Positions 7,464 to 16,898 of a stretch of 64,000 bases of DNA are shown here, piece after piece. The DNA is from Scatomorpha sp964367935 (GTDB taxonomy: Bacteria > Bacillota > Clostridia > Oscillospirales > Oscillospiraceae): contig CAYIYZ010000004.1 in assembly GCA_964367935.1 (NCBI GenBank), positions 146,361 through 210,360 of the forward strand, given 5' to 3'. Each line of letters begins with the position of its first letter. Within the stretch, counting starts at the first letter, position 1. The position numbers were made by a program, and so were the translations under genes. Under the pieces are notes generated by a model, which worked only from the letters and a program-made list of their open reading frames with translations, made no database searches and was not told where the DNA came from.

Positions 7464-8681
7464 TTAAATTTCACTGCCTAGCATCTGCCCGTAAAGTGAA
7501 CAGGCGTTTAAATGCGCATAACCCGTAGGCAACATCGGCGCTCGCATCTCAAATCCGCAATTTCTTGAAAACAACATTACTATATTCGAGCCACCGAACA
7601 GAAAATAACCCATGGGGTCACCCCTTTTTACCTCTGCCCCCACCTTTACATGCCTCTCAAAGTTCACAGACGACACCTGTGACATGCCCACAGGCAACAC
7701 CGCCACCGTTCCGCCCTGCTCCGTCTCCAACACCACACAGCCTCTCGTCTCTATCATCTGCCAGCCGGGTTCTCTACAGTCTAACTCATAGCGCCCATTC
7801 GTCCTATCGAATACCATCACACCGCCTGAGGCGACCTCCTGCGGTATTATATTTACCTCACGCACCGTACCGCTCACAGGGAAATGGTACCTGTGATAGT
7901 CATGTACGTCCAAAAAACTGTGCGTCAGCTTACCCTCTGCAAACCTATCCTTATACCTACTGCGTGGCCCCATGAGCTTTTCTACCGAGTAAAACGCACG
8001 TGACTTAACTTCAACACCGTCACCCCTTGTAATTAGCTCCGAGTTTCTATCTATCGCCCACAGCCCCTGCGGTACAGAGTCGGCCGGCGCCGACACCAAC
8101 GCAGATGCATCTTCAGCCATCTCGCCCTCCACAGGCCTCTTTGACGGCTCGTGTAATCGTCTTGCAAAAAAGTCGTTGAAGCTGTTCCAATTCGATGGAC
8201 TCTCATAAGTGTCGCTCTGCAGACCAAAGCGTGCATCCTCGTACACCGTCTCGTAGCATTTTGCGTCCCAAGACTGCGGCGTACTCAAAAACTGTCCCCA
8301 GTTTTTCACAAAGTCGTTTAGCCACTGTCTGTAATGCTCTGTATACTGCAAAGAATTATTATATAGGCACAGTCCCTCCAATTCGGGTAAGCGCCTGTCA
8401 TTTAGAAAGTAAAAGTAATTGAGTCCCTGATCTATCCTCGCATACACACTGTCAGCCTCAACACCCCGCAGAGTATTCCAAGGTAGCGCCTTTGACGCCC
8501 AATCTACGTAGTCATAATACTCCTCAAGGCTCTGCGCCGGATTAGTGCGCCTATCGGGGTTTTCCCGACGTGCCGCCTCTATCGACTTTCGGAGTAGTAC
8601 CTTAAGTTCCGGCCTCGCTTCCGTCAAATCTATGAGCTGCTGCGTAACCGCTTCCCTTTTCTTGCCTTTTTCGGCGTTCAT
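7464..8681 (-). CDS. psd: Phosphatidylserine decarboxylase, GGS-type
   Basis: 405 residues. The C-terminal ~200 carry the decarboxylase core: LDVHDYHRYHFPVSG (the D-x-x-D-Y-H-R-x-H-x-P-x-x-G signature) and NFERHVKVGAEVKRGDPMGYF followed by FGGSNIVMLF. The enzyme self-cleaves between Gly and Ser, leaving a pyruvoyl group that decarboxylates phosphatidylserine to phosphatidylethanolamine at the membrane. Bacterial enzymes usually have LGST at the cleavage site; here it is GGSN, closer to the GGS(T) form of the PSD2 branch. The N-terminal ~190 residues are an extension with no motif I recognise (pfam PSD plus N-terminal region is known in Clostridia). No phosphatidylserine synthase gene is in the window. 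The start codon sits in a perfect hairpin (8677-8718). Confidence 0.88.
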   Translation of the reverse strand: MNAEKGKKREAVTQQLIDLTEARPELKVLLRKSIEAARRENPDRRTNPAQSLEEYYDYVDWASKALPWNTLRGVEADSVYARIDQGLNYFYFLNDRRLPELEGLCLYNNSLQYTEHYRQWLNDFVKNWGQFLSTPQSWDAKCYETVYEDARFGLQSDTYESPSNWNSFNDFFARRLHEPSKRPVEGEMAEDASALVSAPADSVPQGLWAIDRNSELITRGDGVEVKSRAFYSVEKLMGPRSRYKDRFAEGKLTHSFLDVHDYHRYHFPVSGTVREVNIIPQEVASGGVMVFDRTNGRYELDCREPGWQMIETRGCVVLETEQGGTVAVLPVGMSQVSSVNFERHVKVGAEVKRGDPMGYFLFGGSNIVMLFSRNCGFEMRAPMLPTGYAHLNACSLYGQMLGSEI

Positions 8682-8718
8682 GATAAATACCTCCCCTATA
8701 CTTTGTATTTATCATGAA
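8677..8718 (-). promoter_or_regulatory. Perfect inverted repeat enclosing the psd Shine-Dalgarno and start codon
   Basis: TTCATGATAAATAC (8677-8690) pairs perfectly with GTATTTATCATGAA (8705-8718) around a 14-base spacer. In the psd mRNA the loop carries GGGGAG, and the psd ATG (8681-8679) lies in the 3' arm. The hairpin could hide the start codon or act as a protein operator. It is not a typical terminator because no U-run follows. Confidence 0.65.
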
Positions 8719-8749
8719 CAAAAAATGTGAATTTAAAACGTAGTTTGCC

Positions 8750-10087
8750 CTATCTATTTTCCGTAAAATATAAGGCTCTCTTTCGGTATAACTGTGTTGC
8801 CGATATGAGCAAAGCGCAACCTTCCGCAATGGGTAATGCCAGCCATACTCCCGAAACACCTATTATCTGCGGCAAAATTATCAGAGTGCCGGCTATAAGA
8901 ACAAATGTGCGCAAAAACGATAGTGTGCCTGAGATAAGCCCGTGCGACAAGGCAGAAAATAGCGTCGTCGTAAAAATATTTAAGCCTTTCCCGAGTAGAC
9001 AAAACGAGAATATACGCATTCCGTCCACGGCGATATCGTAAACATTAGTGCCCTCTGCCGCAAACACCGCCACAACCATGCCCGATATGAGATACGCAGC
9101 GCCAAACACTAGCACAGAGGCACAGGAAACGAATTTAATACTAATTTTAAAAAGTGCTTGCAGATGCGCTTTCTCGTTCTTTCCGTAATTATAACTAAAG
9201 AGCGGTGCAACGCCGGCAGAGTACCCACCGAACATCGCAGAGAATAAATACTCGGCGTACAGCACTATGGTAATAGCGGCAACGCCGTCCGATCTGAGCA
9301 AGTCCATCATAGTCACGTTATATAAGTAGGTCGTCACCGCCACTGATAAATTCGACACCGCACCGGCCGCTCCGTTTACAGTACACTCACGTATTACATA
9401 AAATTTAGGACCTGTACGCACATACCGCAGACCGTCCTTAGACGAGAACGAAAAGTACAAGGCTCCCACTATCGCAGGTATGGTAAAACCCAATCCCGTA
9501 GCGTAAGCCGCGCCTTTTATACCCATATCAAGCGGTACTATAAAAAGATAGTCGAGGAAAATATTCGCCACACCACCACTAATGACACAGATCATACCTA
9601 ATACTGGTCGACCAGCTGTCACAAAGAAAAACTGATACAGTATCTGGAATATTGCCATACACACAAAAGGGAGCAGCCCTGAGGCATATTCATAGCAGTA
9701 GTCAAACACATTTTCGTCCGCTCCTAAAAAGATAAGTATCTCATCTAAAAAAGCATAACAAATAAGCCCTATAGCTAAGCCGACTACAAGTGCCGCCATA
9801 GATATAAAGCTAAATGCTTCCCGTGCCTCTCTCTCCTCACCCATGCCCATTTTGCGACCCACATAGGCGCTACCGCCCATAGCAAGCAATACAGATGCAG
9901 CTATCACTACATTTAATATCGGATATACAATATTAACTGCAGATAGCGCGTCCGTGTTCACAAATCGTGACACGAACACGCCATCTACCATGATGTAAAA
10001 AGACATGAACATATTCATTATTATCGTAGGTGTAGAAAACTTAAGTATACTCGCTATACTTATTTCACGTGATAAAGGATTGTTCAT
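8750..10087 (-). CDS. MATE-family multidrug/solute exporter
   Basis: About 445 residues with twelve hydrophobic segments arranged as two six-helix halves, and the N-terminal motif SREISIASILKFSTPTIIMNMFMSFYIMVDGVFVSRFV characteristic of DinF/NorM-like MATE proteins. Such proteins export cationic drugs or metabolites in exchange for Na+ or H+. The substrate is unknown. I prefer the ATG at 10087 over a GTG three codons earlier; neither has a strong ribosome site. It lies between ppa and psd on the same strand with about 20 bases to ppa. Confidence 0.88.
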   Translation of the reverse strand: MNNPLSREISIASILKFSTPTIIMNMFMSFYIMVDGVFVSRFVNTDALSAVNIVYPILNVVIAASVLLAMGGSAYVGRKMGMGEEREAREAFSFISMAALVVGLAIGLICYAFLDEILIFLGADENVFDYCYEYASGLLPFVCMAIFQILYQFFFVTAGRPVLGMICVISGGVANIFLDYLFIVPLDMGIKGAAYATGLGFTIPAIVGALYFSFSSKDGLRYVRTGPKFYVIRECTVNGAAGAVSNLSVAVTTYLYNVTMMDLLRSDGVAAITIVLYAEYLFSAMFGGYSAGVAPLFSYNYGKNEKAHLQALFKISIKFVSCASVLVFGAAYLISGMVVAVFAAEGTNVYDIAVDGMRIFSFCLLGKGLNIFTTTLFSALSHGLISGTLSFLRTFVLIAGTLIILPQIIGVSGVWLALPIAEGCALLISATQLYRKRALYFTENR

Positions 10088-10108
10088 ACTACACACCAGC
10101 AGCGCATA

Positions 10109-10642
10109 TTAGGCCCAGAACTTCTCTATATACGCCTTCTTACATTTTTTTATTATCGCCATAGCTGCTTCACGAGGCTCAACGTCACTAACCACAGTCT
10201 CACGACCCTCAAGGCTCTTATACACCCTGAAGAAGTGACGTATTTCAGACGCCACATGCTCGGGCAGCTCCGTTATGTCCTTATACGTATTGTAGGTAGG
10301 ATCCTGAAAAGGTATTGCTATTATCTTCTCATCCACTGCTCCGCCGTCTTCCATATTGATAACGCCTATGGGATAGCAGTGCACCAAGCTGAGCGGTAAA
10401 ATGCACTCACTGCAGAGCACCAAAACGTCCAAAGGGTCACCGTCATCTGCCCAGGTGCGGGGTATGAAACCGTAATTTGCAGGGTAGTGTGTCGAGGTAT
10501 ATAGTATCCTGTCAAGCATCAGCGCCCCTGTCTCTTTCTCCATCTCATACTTATTCTTCGAACCCTTCTCAATCTCAATAACCGCCCAAAAATCCTCGGG
10601 CTTTATCAGTGACGGTGATACGTCATGCCATAAATTTGCCAT
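10109..10642 (-). CDS. ppa: Inorganic pyrophosphatase (family I)
   Basis: 177 residues, the family I soluble pyrophosphatase size. It contains the signature DDGDPLDVLVL near residue 66, whose aspartates bind Mg2+, together with the preceding YPANYGFIPRTWAD. It hydrolyses PPi to phosphate in the cytosol and drives biosynthetic reactions forward. GGGAGAG stands 6 bases ahead of the ATG. It follows rpoD by 28 bases on the same strand. Many Clostridia use family II or membrane pyrophosphatases, so a family I enzyme is mildly notable. Confidence 0.95.
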   Translation of the reverse strand: MANLWHDVSPSLIKPEDFWAVIEIEKGSKNKYEMEKETGALMLDRILYTSTHYPANYGFIPRTWADDGDPLDVLVLCSECILPLSLVHCYPIGVINMEDGGAVDEKIIAIPFQDPTYNTYKDITELPEHVASEIRHFFRVYKSLEGRETVVSDVEPREAAMAIIKKCKKAYIEKFWA

Positions 10643-10670
10643 TTTCTTCTCTCCCTGTACTCTTTATATT

Positions 10671-11975
10671 TTAATTTAGGAAATCTCTTAGTTTCTTAGA
10701 ACGGCTCGGATGCCTTAGCTTTCGCAAGGCCTTCGCCTCTATCTGTCTTATACGTTCCCTCGTGACATTAAACTCCTTGCCCACTTCCTCAAGCGTACGT
10801 GTGCGCCCATCCACTATGCCAAAGCGTAGTTCAAGCACCTTTTTCTCGCGTGGTGTCAAGGTATCTAACACATTCATAAGTTGCTCCTTGAGCAAAGAAA
10901 AACTCGCCGCCTCCGAAGGCTCGGATGCATCCTCATCAGGTATAAAGTCGCCCAAGTGACTGTCCTCTTCCTCGCCTATCGGCGTCTCCAAAGACACGGG
11001 TTCTTGCGCTATCTTCAATATGTCACGTATCTTCCCAACCTTATCTTCCTGCTCTTTAGGTGTCAGCTTATCCCATGACGACCTCCCGCCGTTCATGTCT
11101 ATAGCGACCTCCTCCGGTGAGGGGTCATGCCCGAGTTCCTGTAGCAGCTGACGTGACACTCTTATTACCTTATTTATTGTTTCAACCATGTGTACAGGTA
11201 TGCGTATCGTACGTGCCTGATCCGCTATCGCACGTGTTATCGCCTGCCTTATCCACCATGTTGCATAAGTTGAAAATTTGTAGCCCTTAGTATAGTCGAA
11301 TTTCTCGACCGCCTTTATAAGGCCCAAATTACCTTCTTGTATCAGATCCAAGAACAACATGCCTCTACCGACATAGCGCTTTGCTATGGAAACGACAAGA
11401 CGTAAGTTGGCTTCTGCCATGCGACGCTTCGCTTCCTCGTCGCCCTCCGCCATCATCTTAGCCAGACGCTGCTCATCCTCCGCTGTCAGCAAGGGCACCT
11501 TGCCTATCTCCTTTAAATACATGCGGACAGGGTCATCTGTGGAAAAACTGTCGAGCATAGCTTCCGTATTAGCTATCTCCTCCTCAGTTACCGCTTCCAC
11601 ATTCTCTATCTCGTCCATATCCGGGACGATATCGTCGTCCAAGGGCAGTATCGCTTCCTCCAAGCTAACATCTATACCGCTGTTTGCTAGCTTCTCATAG
11701 AACTTGTCCATGCGGTCACTATCTACCTGCAAGTTCTCCAGAACCTCAAAGTCAGCAGCAGAGAGTTTCCCGCTCTGCTTGCCCTTTTCAAACAGACTCT
11801 TCAAGCCGTCCTCTATGCGCTCTTCCTCTGTCTTCTCAGACTCCTCGCCCTCAGCAGTTACTTTGCTCGCCGCCAGCTCATCCTTCAGAAAATCTTCCAC
11901 CGACAGCTTTTCAGCTATCTCATCCTTGAGCTCCAACTCCTTGCCGCTACCCTTAGCTTTCTTGCTTGTACCCAT
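10671..11975 (-). CDS. rpoD: RNA polymerase primary sigma factor RpoD/SigA
   Basis: 434 residues from the ATG at 11975. The order is: an acidic and lysine-rich N-terminal region 1.1-like part, region 1.2 (TDDPVRMYLKEIGKVPLL), region 2 with RLVVSIAKRYVGRGMLFLDLIQEGNLGLIKAVEKFDYTKGYKFSTYATWWIRQAI, region 3, and region 4 with VTRERIRQIEAKALRKLR. It directs RNA polymerase to TTGACA/TATAAT promoters, several of which are visible in this window. The dnaG stop TAA is one base ahead of this ATG and GGTGG lies 5 bases before it. A start four codons earlier would overlap dnaG. The operon order dgt-dnaG-rpoD is a variant of the macromolecular synthesis operon. Confidence 0.97.
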   Translation of the reverse strand: MGTSKKAKGSGKELELKDEIAEKLSVEDFLKDELAASKVTAEGEESEKTEEERIEDGLKSLFEKGKQSGKLSAADFEVLENLQVDSDRMDKFYEKLANSGIDVSLEEAILPLDDDIVPDMDEIENVEAVTEEEIANTEAMLDSFSTDDPVRMYLKEIGKVPLLTAEDEQRLAKMMAEGDEEAKRRMAEANLRLVVSIAKRYVGRGMLFLDLIQEGNLGLIKAVEKFDYTKGYKFSTYATWWIRQAITRAIADQARTIRIPVHMVETINKVIRVSRQLLQELGHDPSPEEVAIDMNGGRSSWDKLTPKEQEDKVGKIRDILKIAQEPVSLETPIGEEEDSHLGDFIPDEDASEPSEAASFSLLKEQLMNVLDTLTPREKKVLELRFGIVDGRTRTLEEVGKEFNVTRERIRQIEAKALRKLRHPSRSKKLRDFLN

Positions 11976-11976
11976 C

Positions 11977-13737
11977 TTATCCACCATATCCTTTATTTTC
12001 TTGCTTTCGTCTTTGATTTACATATTCTATAAGTGCCTCAGGACTGTCCGCCCCTTGCTTTCGACTTCGCTCCTGCTCCATAGTCTCTATGTAATTTCTC
12101 AAGGCCGTCGCACCGTTTGCAAGCACCACGGGCCTATCGAGTATCTCCGTTAATATCTCCGTCTGTTCAGGGGATAATTGCGCTGCCAAAACCGCCATGG
12201 ACGACTCTGTGCCGCAAGCACTCGTATGTGAATGTACCGCCTTATATATCTCCCACAACAACTCCGAGGAAAAAAGCTCCCTCGACAACTCGCCTAAGTC
12301 CTGAAACAAGGAGCAGTCGTAATAGGCAAGCTGTATGACTCCCTTTTCCGCAGATGCCGAACGCATATTCTCAAAACGTACGCCCTTCTGCCTCGGTTGC
12401 TCATTTATCACAGGACGCATCGCCTTAGTATCTCTACGTGCCTTCTCACGCTTCATCGCCTTATTATACAGCTTCTTAAGCTCCGACATCACTGCTTCTA
12501 CACTAACAGTGCAGTCCGCCGCAATTCGCATGGCATACAGCTCACGCTCCACAGCATTCGAAAAGCCCGCCACAAGCTCCGTCGCTTCTCGCAAATATCC
12601 TAACTTGCCCTCGTCAGTTGTCATGTCGTACTGCGCCTTAATGCGCTGCAATCTATAGTCCACATGGTGCTCCGACTGCGATAACAAGTTCGCAAAAGCG
12701 TCTGCACCGAACTTTTCTATATACTCATCCGGGTCCTTTGCACCCTCCATACTGAGTACCTTTACACCTAAGTCAAGCTTCTCCAAAAGACCTATGGCTC
12801 GCTTTGCCGCCGACTGTCCCGCCTTGTCCGCATCAAAGGCTATAACTACCTCCTGCGTATACCTTGACATCAACCTCGCCTGCTCACCTGTCAAAGATGT
12901 GCCCAAGGACGCTACCGCAGAGTCAAAACCCGCCTGATGTAAGGCTATCACATCTATATTGCCCTCAACTAAAATTATATGTCCGCTTTTCGACTTTTTA
13001 GCCAGATTTAGCCCAAAAAGATTATGTGTCTTACTAAATATCGGCGTTTCCGGACTGTTTAGGTACTTTGGCTCGCCATCGCCCAAGGCTCTGCCCGAAA
13101 ATCCAATCACATTGCCACGTACATCTATAACAGGAAACACCAGCCTGTCCCTAAATACATCATAGAAACCGCCGTTCTTGCCCCGACGCACCAAACCGCC
13201 CTGAAATAGTTCCTCCTCCGTATACCCCTTCGCCTTCATGGCTCGCAATAGCGCATCCCATGAGTCCGGCGCCGCGCCTATTCCGAAGTTCTTTGCTACC
13301 TTCTTGCCTATGCCCCTGCGTTGCATATACTCACGTGCCGCATTCGACCGCTCTCCACTCACAAGCTCTCCATAGTAAAATCGTGCCGCCTCCTTATGTA
13401 AGGCGAACAGCCGCTCACGTTGCTTTGAACGCTCATCCTGCTCACGTTCCGGCATAGTCAGTCCCGCACGCTTTGCTAAAAACTCGACAGCCTCAGGGAA
13501 ATTCAGATTCTCTATTTCCATAACGAAGTTTATTACACTGCCGCCCTTACCACAGCCAAAGCAATGATATATGCGCCTCGACGATGACACCGAAAACGAG
13601 GGTGACTTTTCACTGTGAAACGGACACAGTCCAAACATATTCTGCCCCGAACGTTTTGTAAGCGACACATAGGAAGACACAAGTTCCACTATGTCATTGC
13701 GCTCCTCAACCTCACGCAAAAAACTCTCCGGTATCAC
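11977..13737 (-). CDS. dnaG: DNA primase DnaG
   Basis: 586 residues beginning with GTG, preceded by GGGGGTGAG. The N-terminal zinc ribbon (CPFHSEKSPSFSVS...YHCFGCGKGG, residues ~39-66) is followed by the catalytic core, then the TOPRIM domain with ILVEGNIDVIALHQAGFDSAVASLGT and the metal-binding AFDADKAGQ. The C-terminal region would bind DnaB helicase. It makes RNA primers at the replication fork. It lies between dgt and rpoD on the same strand. Confidence 0.97.
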   Translation of the reverse strand: MIPESFLREVEERNDIVELVSSYVSLTKRSGQNMFGLCPFHSEKSPSFSVSSSRRIYHCFGCGKGGSVINFVMEIENLNFPEAVEFLAKRAGLTMPEREQDERSKQRERLFALHKEAARFYYGELVSGERSNAAREYMQRRGIGKKVAKNFGIGAAPDSWDALLRAMKAKGYTEEELFQGGLVRRGKNGGFYDVFRDRLVFPVIDVRGNVIGFSGRALGDGEPKYLNSPETPIFSKTHNLFGLNLAKKSKSGHIILVEGNIDVIALHQAGFDSAVASLGTSLTGEQARLMSRYTQEVVIAFDADKAGQSAAKRAIGLLEKLDLGVKVLSMEGAKDPDEYIEKFGADAFANLLSQSEHHVDYRLQRIKAQYDMTTDEGKLGYLREATELVAGFSNAVERELYAMRIAADCTVSVEAVMSELKKLYNKAMKREKARRDTKAMRPVINEQPRQKGVRFENMRSASAEKGVIQLAYYDCSLFQDLGELSRELFSSELLWEIYKAVHSHTSACGTESSMAVLAAQLSPEQTEILTEILDRPVVLANGATALRNYIETMEQERSRKQGADSPEALIEYVNQRRKQENKGYGG

Positions 13738-13773
13738 AGTCTCACCCCCTCAAAGCTTCGCTACACACTCTCT

Positions 13774-14793
13774 CTACTTTACAGACCATGCACTCGGGAT
13801 AAATATATTTTTAAACATATCCACCGCATACACATCTGTCATGCCGGATACATAGTCCGCTACCGCTCGCTCCAAGCCCTCACGTTCCGCTATTAGCCTA
13901 TACTCGGGTGGCAGACTGTCCGCATGTTTTATATAGTGCTCCCATATACCTAAGATAATATCCCTTACCTTACTCTCCTCACCCTTTGCACCCGGGTCTT
14001 TATACACCCTCGCAAACATAAAATCACGAAACTCAGTAACCGCCTCCGCAACATCATAGGACAAGGATATCTCGCCACCTACACTGTTACTTATCAAATC
14101 GCACACTATAGCATCTATTCGCTCACTGTTTTTCAAGCCCAAACGTGTCCGTACCACCATGGGCTCCTCGCCCTTTACCAGTATGCCGGCACGTACCGCA
14201 TCGTCAAAGTCATGGTTTATGTAGGCTATGCGATCCGCTATACGCACTAAATCCGCTTCAGCACTCGTCTTCGGCTCGCCCGTCTTATGGCTTAATATGC
14301 CCATGCGTGTTTCATAGCACAGATTTAAACCTCGTCCGTCCTTCTCTATTACGTCGACTACTCTCAGGCTCTGCTCATAATGCCTAAAGCCCCCTACATA
14401 TATCTCGTTTAGCGCGCGCTCACCTGCATGTCCGAAAGGCGTATGCCCCAAGTCATGCCCCAAGGCTATGGCTTCCGTCAAATCTTCATTTAACATGAGC
14501 GCCCTCGCCGCTGTGCGAGCTATCCTTGCCACCTCCAAGGTATGTGTCAACCGTGTCCTGTAATGGTCACCCTCCGGTTGTAAAAACACCTGTGTCTTAT
14601 GCTTTAGCCTCCGAAAAGCCTTTGAATGCGTTATCCTGTCTATATCTCGCTGAAAATCAGTCCGGATTTCACAGGCCGCCTCCTCTCGAAGCCGACCCTT
14701 ACTATCAGCAGAACGCACTCCATGCTCGCACACTATCGTGCTTTCCAGTGCCTCCCTGCCTTCTCTTATACTAATTTCACTCTTAGAGGTCAT
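13774..14793 (-). CDS. dgt: Deoxyguanosinetriphosphate triphosphohydrolase-like HD protein
   Basis: 339 residues of the dGTPase family. The HD-domain metal ligands are visible: RTRLTHTLEVARIA (first His), AIALGHDLGHTPFGHAGE (HD plus further His), and RIADRIAYINHDFDDA (last Asp). Such enzymes release triphosphate from dNTPs and trim nucleotide pools. GGAGGTG precedes the ATG by 5 bases. The position directly ahead of dnaG and rpoD is common in Clostridia and suggests a link between dNTP pool control and replication. Substrate preference among dNTPs is not shown by the sequence. Confidence 0.92.
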   Translation of the reverse strand: MTSKSEISIREGREALESTIVCEHGVRSADSKGRLREEAACEIRTDFQRDIDRITHSKAFRRLKHKTQVFLQPEGDHYRTRLTHTLEVARIARTAARALMLNEDLTEAIALGHDLGHTPFGHAGERALNEIYVGGFRHYEQSLRVVDVIEKDGRGLNLCYETRMGILSHKTGEPKTSAEADLVRIADRIAYINHDFDDAVRAGILVKGEEPMVVRTRLGLKNSERIDAIVCDLISNSVGGEISLSYDVAEAVTEFRDFMFARVYKDPGAKGEESKVRDIILGIWEHYIKHADSLPPEYRLIAEREGLERAVADYVSGMTDVYAVDMFKNIFIPSAWSVK

Positions 14794-14862
14794 AGCAACA
14801 CCTCCGAACTTTATTTCCTACTAAACTTATACCACGTCAACCGCCATTTACCCTTTTATTTT

Positions 14863-15495
14863 CTATTTTACTTTGCCTGCCCTGTATATTTTGTCAAGTT
14901 CTACGCACTTCGCACGCCCAGCACTCAACTCCTTCAGTGAATTCGCATAAGAAGTTACGTCATTTTCAGGCAAAATCGCCGAAACAGTCACCTCCGCATG
15001 GAAGTCCGCAACTACTTCAGCCGCTCCCATGCTCTCCAATAAGCCTATCACACGCTCATACAGCGCATATGTACAGTCTGTAGCTATGCACGTCCACGGT
15101 GCCATCTTCGCTATGCCTGCCGCATCTAAGCCCAATGTCGCAGCCTTCGAGTACGCACGCACCAAGCCACCCGCACCCAACAAAGTGCCACCGAAATACC
15201 GAGTCACCACACAACACACATCAAACACCGACGCCGATATAAACACATTTAAAGACGGTTGCCCTGCAGTGCCGCCCGGTTCACCATCGTCACTTCTGCG
15301 CATATTACCGTCTTTTAAATGATAGCACCACACATTGTGTGTCGCATCCGCATGTTTTTTCCGCACACTCTCTATAAACGCCATAGCCTCAGCCTCCGTC
15401 GTTGCCGGTGCCACCTGCCCTATAAACCTCGATTTCTTATCCACATACTCAGCCTCGCCGTAGCCCGAGACCACAAGATAATCCTTATTATCCAC
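14863..15495 (-). CDS. yigZ: YigZ/IMPACT-family protein
   Basis: 210 residues. The N-terminal IMPACT domain has the family motif DNVWCYHL-like (HNVWCYHLKDGNMRRSDDGEPGGTAG) and PSLNVFISASVFDVCCVVTRYFGGTLLGAGGLVRAYSKA. The C-terminal ~60 residues form the ferredoxin-like DUF1949 domain. The exact role is not known; members have been linked to translation control and to proline dipeptidase-like activity. The GTG start follows the hflX stop directly (TGAGTG), so the two are probably translated together. Confidence 0.92.
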   Translation of the reverse strand: MDNKDYLVVSGYGEAEYVDKKSRFIGQVAPATTEAEAMAFIESVRKKHADATHNVWCYHLKDGNMRRSDDGEPGGTAGQPSLNVFISASVFDVCCVVTRYFGGTLLGAGGLVRAYSKAATLGLDAAGIAKMAPWTCIATDCTYALYERVIGLLESMGAAEVVADFHAEVTVSAILPENDVTSYANSLKELSAGRAKCVELDKIYRAGKVK

Positions 15496-16773
15496 TCACT
15501 CACCGTCGCCTTCTTCTCCGGGTTGTTCAACGTAATCACGCACAAGGCCCCAAAGCTCCGCCTTAACCGTTACATCTACCGCTAAGCCGTCCTCCCTGTA
15601 GTCCGTACCATGCACGACCGCATCACGGTGCAAAATATCCGCCACGCCTGCTTTGCCATAGGGCAAAAGCACGGTCACCCTCTTACTTCCGGCACTTAGC
15701 ATCTGTGACACCTTTTCCCTCAGAACATCTGTACCCTCACCCGTACGTGCCGATATGCACACCACATCCTCGCCATGCGGCAATATGCCCGTATAGAGAT
15801 CACATTTATTATACACCCTGAGACAAGCCGTCTCACCTGCTCCCAGTTGCCTTACAAGCGCCTGTACCACTTCCATTTGCTTTACATGTTCCGGATTCGA
15901 CACATCTATCACATGCAGTAGCACATCCGCATAGGCAAGCTCTTCCAAACTCGCCTTAAAAGCCTCTATCAAATGGTGCGGTAACTTCCGTATAAAACCA
16001 ACCGTATCACTGAGCAGCGCCTCACCTGCGTCACCTGCACGAAAACGGCGTGTCGTCGTGTCCAGTGTATCGAACAGCCTGTTATTTGCAGGTATATCCG
16101 AGTCCGTAAGCAGATTTAAGAGCGTCGATTTACCCACGTTCGTATAACCGACTATAGCAACAACGGGCACGGCATTTCTTATTCTCTGCCTGCGCTGTGT
16201 ACCGCGTATCTTACGTACCTGTTCGAGTTCATCACGCAGTTTCTGCAGTTTACGCCTTATATGACGCCTGTCCGTCTCCAGCTGAGTTTCGCCCGGACCT
16301 CTCGTGCCTATGGGCGATGCCCCGCCCGATGCCGTCTGACGCACAAGGTGCTTCCACATACCCGTGAGCCTCGGCAACATATACTCGTACTGCGCAAGCT
16401 CCACCTGCAACTGACCCTCACGGCTCTTTGCCCTCTGCGCAAATATATCGAGGATAAGACCCGAGCGGTCAAGTACCTTTACGCCCAGGTCCTCATTCAG
16501 AACCCTAAGCTGTGAGGGCGACAGCTCATTATCAAACACAACAAGGTTGCACTCGCCGTTTTGTATGAGCTCACGCAGTTCTTCCACCTTACCCTCGCCT
16601 ATGAAGCTGCGTGAGTCGGGGCTTTGACGGTTCTGTATCATGGAGCCATAGACCTCTCCGCCTGCTGTCTCCACCAAAGCGGCGAGCTCGTCCATGGACA
16701 CCTCGTCACTGCGCTCCGTCTCGGGCATGCTTGCAGCGTTGAGACCTGCCAGTACCGCACGCTCCTTTATCAC
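15496..16773 (-). CDS. hflX: Ribosome-associated GTPase HflX
   Basis: 425 residues. The HflX N-terminal domain has the GTRGPGETQLETDRRHIRRK motif near residue 180, followed by the G domain: P-loop VGYTNVGKSTLLNLL, switch II DTVGFIRKLPHHLIEAF, and NKCDL. HflX splits stalled or heat-damaged 70S ribosomes using GTP. The start is uncertain. The GTG used here lacks a clear ribosome site; AAAGGA is about 20 bases upstream, ahead of Ile codons ATT/ATA that could only act as rare starts. It is the first gene of the long minus-strand run and abuts yigZ. Confidence 0.94.
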   Translation of the reverse strand: MIKERAVLAGLNAASMPETERSDEVSMDELAALVETAGGEVYGSMIQNRQSPDSRSFIGEGKVEELRELIQNGECNLVVFDNELSPSQLRVLNEDLGVKVLDRSGLILDIFAQRAKSREGQLQVELAQYEYMLPRLTGMWKHLVRQTASGGASPIGTRGPGETQLETDRRHIRRKLQKLRDELEQVRKIRGTQRRQRIRNAVPVVAIVGYTNVGKSTLLNLLTDSDIPANNRLFDTLDTTTRRFRAGDAGEALLSDTVGFIRKLPHHLIEAFKASLEELAYADVLLHVIDVSNPEHVKQMEVVQALVRQLGAGETACLRVYNKCDLYTGILPHGEDVVCISARTGEGTDVLREKVSQMLSAGSKRVTVLLPYGKAGVADILHRDAVVHGTDYREDGLAVDVTVKAELWGLVRDYVEQPGEEGDGE

Positions 16774-16857
16774 CGTGTTCTCGTTTATATTAATCAGTCC
16801 TTTGCATAAATAATACCTTCAGTATACCCATTTTCTCACTCCAATGCAAGTAGGCTG

Positions 16858-16886
16858 TTTACTTTAGTCATACTTTAGTGTAAAAT
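16858..16886 (+). promoter_or_regulatory. Sigma-A promoter of the msmK-type ATPase gene
   Basis: TTTACT (16858-16863), 17 bases, TAAAAT (16881-16886). It predicts a ~160-base leader before the start at 17055. Confidence 0.7.
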
Positions 16887-16898
16887 GTAAGGATATCA

